This document shows, piece after piece, positions 28,985 to 29,511 of a stretch of 29,511 bases of DNA (position 1 is its first letter; every line of letters begins with the position of its first letter). This stretch comes from an uncultured Lactobacillus sp. (lineage in GTDB: Bacteria; Bacillota; Bacilli; Lactobacillales; Lactobacillaceae). The translations under genes and the position numbers were made by a program. The stretch spans positions 1 to 29,511 of the forward strand of contig CAMJXI010000001.1 of NCBI GenBank assembly GCA_946409675.1. Reading direction: 5' to 3'. Below the pieces are notes generated by a model. The model was not told where the DNA came from and made no database searches. It saw only the letters and a list, made by a program, of their open reading frames with translations.

Positions 28985-29026
28985 TCAGCAACAAAAATAA
29001 ATTAATTAAGAAAAATCGAGGTATTT

Positions 29027-29511
29027 ATGTACTATCCATTCTTTTACGATCCATATTTCTATTTGGTCCTAATTGGCTTAGCCATTACGGGTTGGGCATC
29101 ATTCAACGTTAATTCAACCTTTTCACGCTACGATAAAGTAAAAAGCAAGAGAAAAGTTACCGCTCGCGAAGCTGCAGAATATATTTTGAAGTCTGCCGGT
29201 ATCTATGATGTCACCGTAAACGAAATTAGTGGCCATTTAACCGATAATTACAACGGTAGCGATAAAACCCTTAACTTGTCTGCATCGACCGCTAATTCGA
29301 CCTCTGTGGCCGCCATCGGCGTTGCTGCGCATGAAGTGGGTCACGCAATCCAAGATGCAAAAAATTATCTGCCAATGCGTGTTCGTTCTGGCTTAGTGCC
29401 GGTCGTCAACATTGGTTCTACTTTATCTATGCCAATTATCTTCTTGGGTTTAATTATGGGAATGAATAGAACCTTAATTTATACAGGTATTTGGGCATTC
29501 GCGTTAGTTGT
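29027..29511 (+). CDS. YugP-type zinc metallopeptidase, N-terminal part
   Basis: The first 161 residues, cut by the window end. A membrane segment lies at about 10-27 (YFYLVLIGLAITGWASF), then VTAREAAEYILKSAGIYDV, LTDNYNGSDKTLNLS and the zinc motif AAHEVGHAIQDAKNY with His102, Glu103 and His106. This order is that of the neutral zinc metallopeptidase family that includes B. subtilis YugP, membrane-bound and usually about 225-240 residues. Further helices follow. GAGG is 6 bases before the ATG. Confidence 0.92.
   Translation, partial: MYYPFFYDPYFYLVLIGLAITGWASFNVNSTFSRYDKVKSKRKVTAREAAEYILKSAGIYDVTVNEISGHLTDNYNGSDKTLNLSASTANSTSVAAIGVAAHEVGHAIQDAKNYLPMRVRSGLVPVVNIGSTLSMPIIFLGLIMGMNRTLIYTGIWAFALV

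Noticed and set aside
1..29511. CRISPR array, prophage or conjugative element
   Set aside because: No regularly spaced short repeats, no Cas, integrase, portal, terminase or relaxase frames; the only mobile gene seen is the IS30 transposase.

Overview
The window looks like a low-GC Gram-positive chromosome segment from the Lactobacillaceae. The evidence is a lactose PTS operon with a LacT-type RNA antiterminator, LytTR-lrgAB, DUF1002 and DUF915 proteins, an RNase H with a viroplasmin-like N-terminus, a CAP-domain exoprotein with an SLAP/SH3-like C-terminus, cre-like sites and strong AGGAGG ribosome binding sites. Bases 1-45 are not genomic: they match the 3' part of the Illumina TruSeq universal adapter, so the window begins at an untrimmed contig end.

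Left part (46-9400): the 3' end of a LytTR response-regulator gene, then lrgA-lrgB behind a leader that could fold in two mutually exclusive ways around the lrgA ribosome binding site. On the minus strand follow a TMEM175-like membrane protein, a MerR-type HTH/coiled-coil protein and D-Ala-D-Ala ligase. A secreted CAP-domain protein is divergent from ddl. Next is an accessory patch: two copies of a ~103-bp hairpin/terminator repeat flank a small membrane-protein gene, and an IS30-family element has inserted beside it with 15-bp direct repeats. A TetR regulator and a four-helix membrane protein form a minus-strand operon after it.

Middle (9490-16400): galK (plus strand, cre-like site at its promoter) and prs (minus strand) are convergent but separated by a complete lactose catabolic operon, lacT-lacG-lacF-lacE. 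Its leader carries a promoter, cre-like sites, a RAT site and an overlapping attenuator terminator. The operon is bounded by two 50-bp copies, one mismatch apart, of the same bidirectional terminator, and parts of it are more AT-rich than galK and prs. It looks like an acquired cassette placed between two convergent genes that once shared one terminator. The small membrane-protein cassette further left has the same layout.

Right part (16500-29511): mostly single genes. These are a DUF4429-like protein divergent from an unknown protein across a perfect palindrome; an NmrA-like oxidoreductase whose upstream region has TACT-N7-AGTA boxes like those of HxlR/YodB quinone sensors; four unrelated alpha/beta hydrolases; a family 2 glycosyltransferase; a secreted DUF1002 protein; an RNase HI; an MhqO-like dioxygenase with an MhqD-like esterase; a 918-residue YhgE/Pip membrane protein; a GNAT acetyltransferase; and the start of a YugP-type zinc metallopeptidase cut by the window end. 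No tRNA, rRNA, CRISPR array or prophage was seen.
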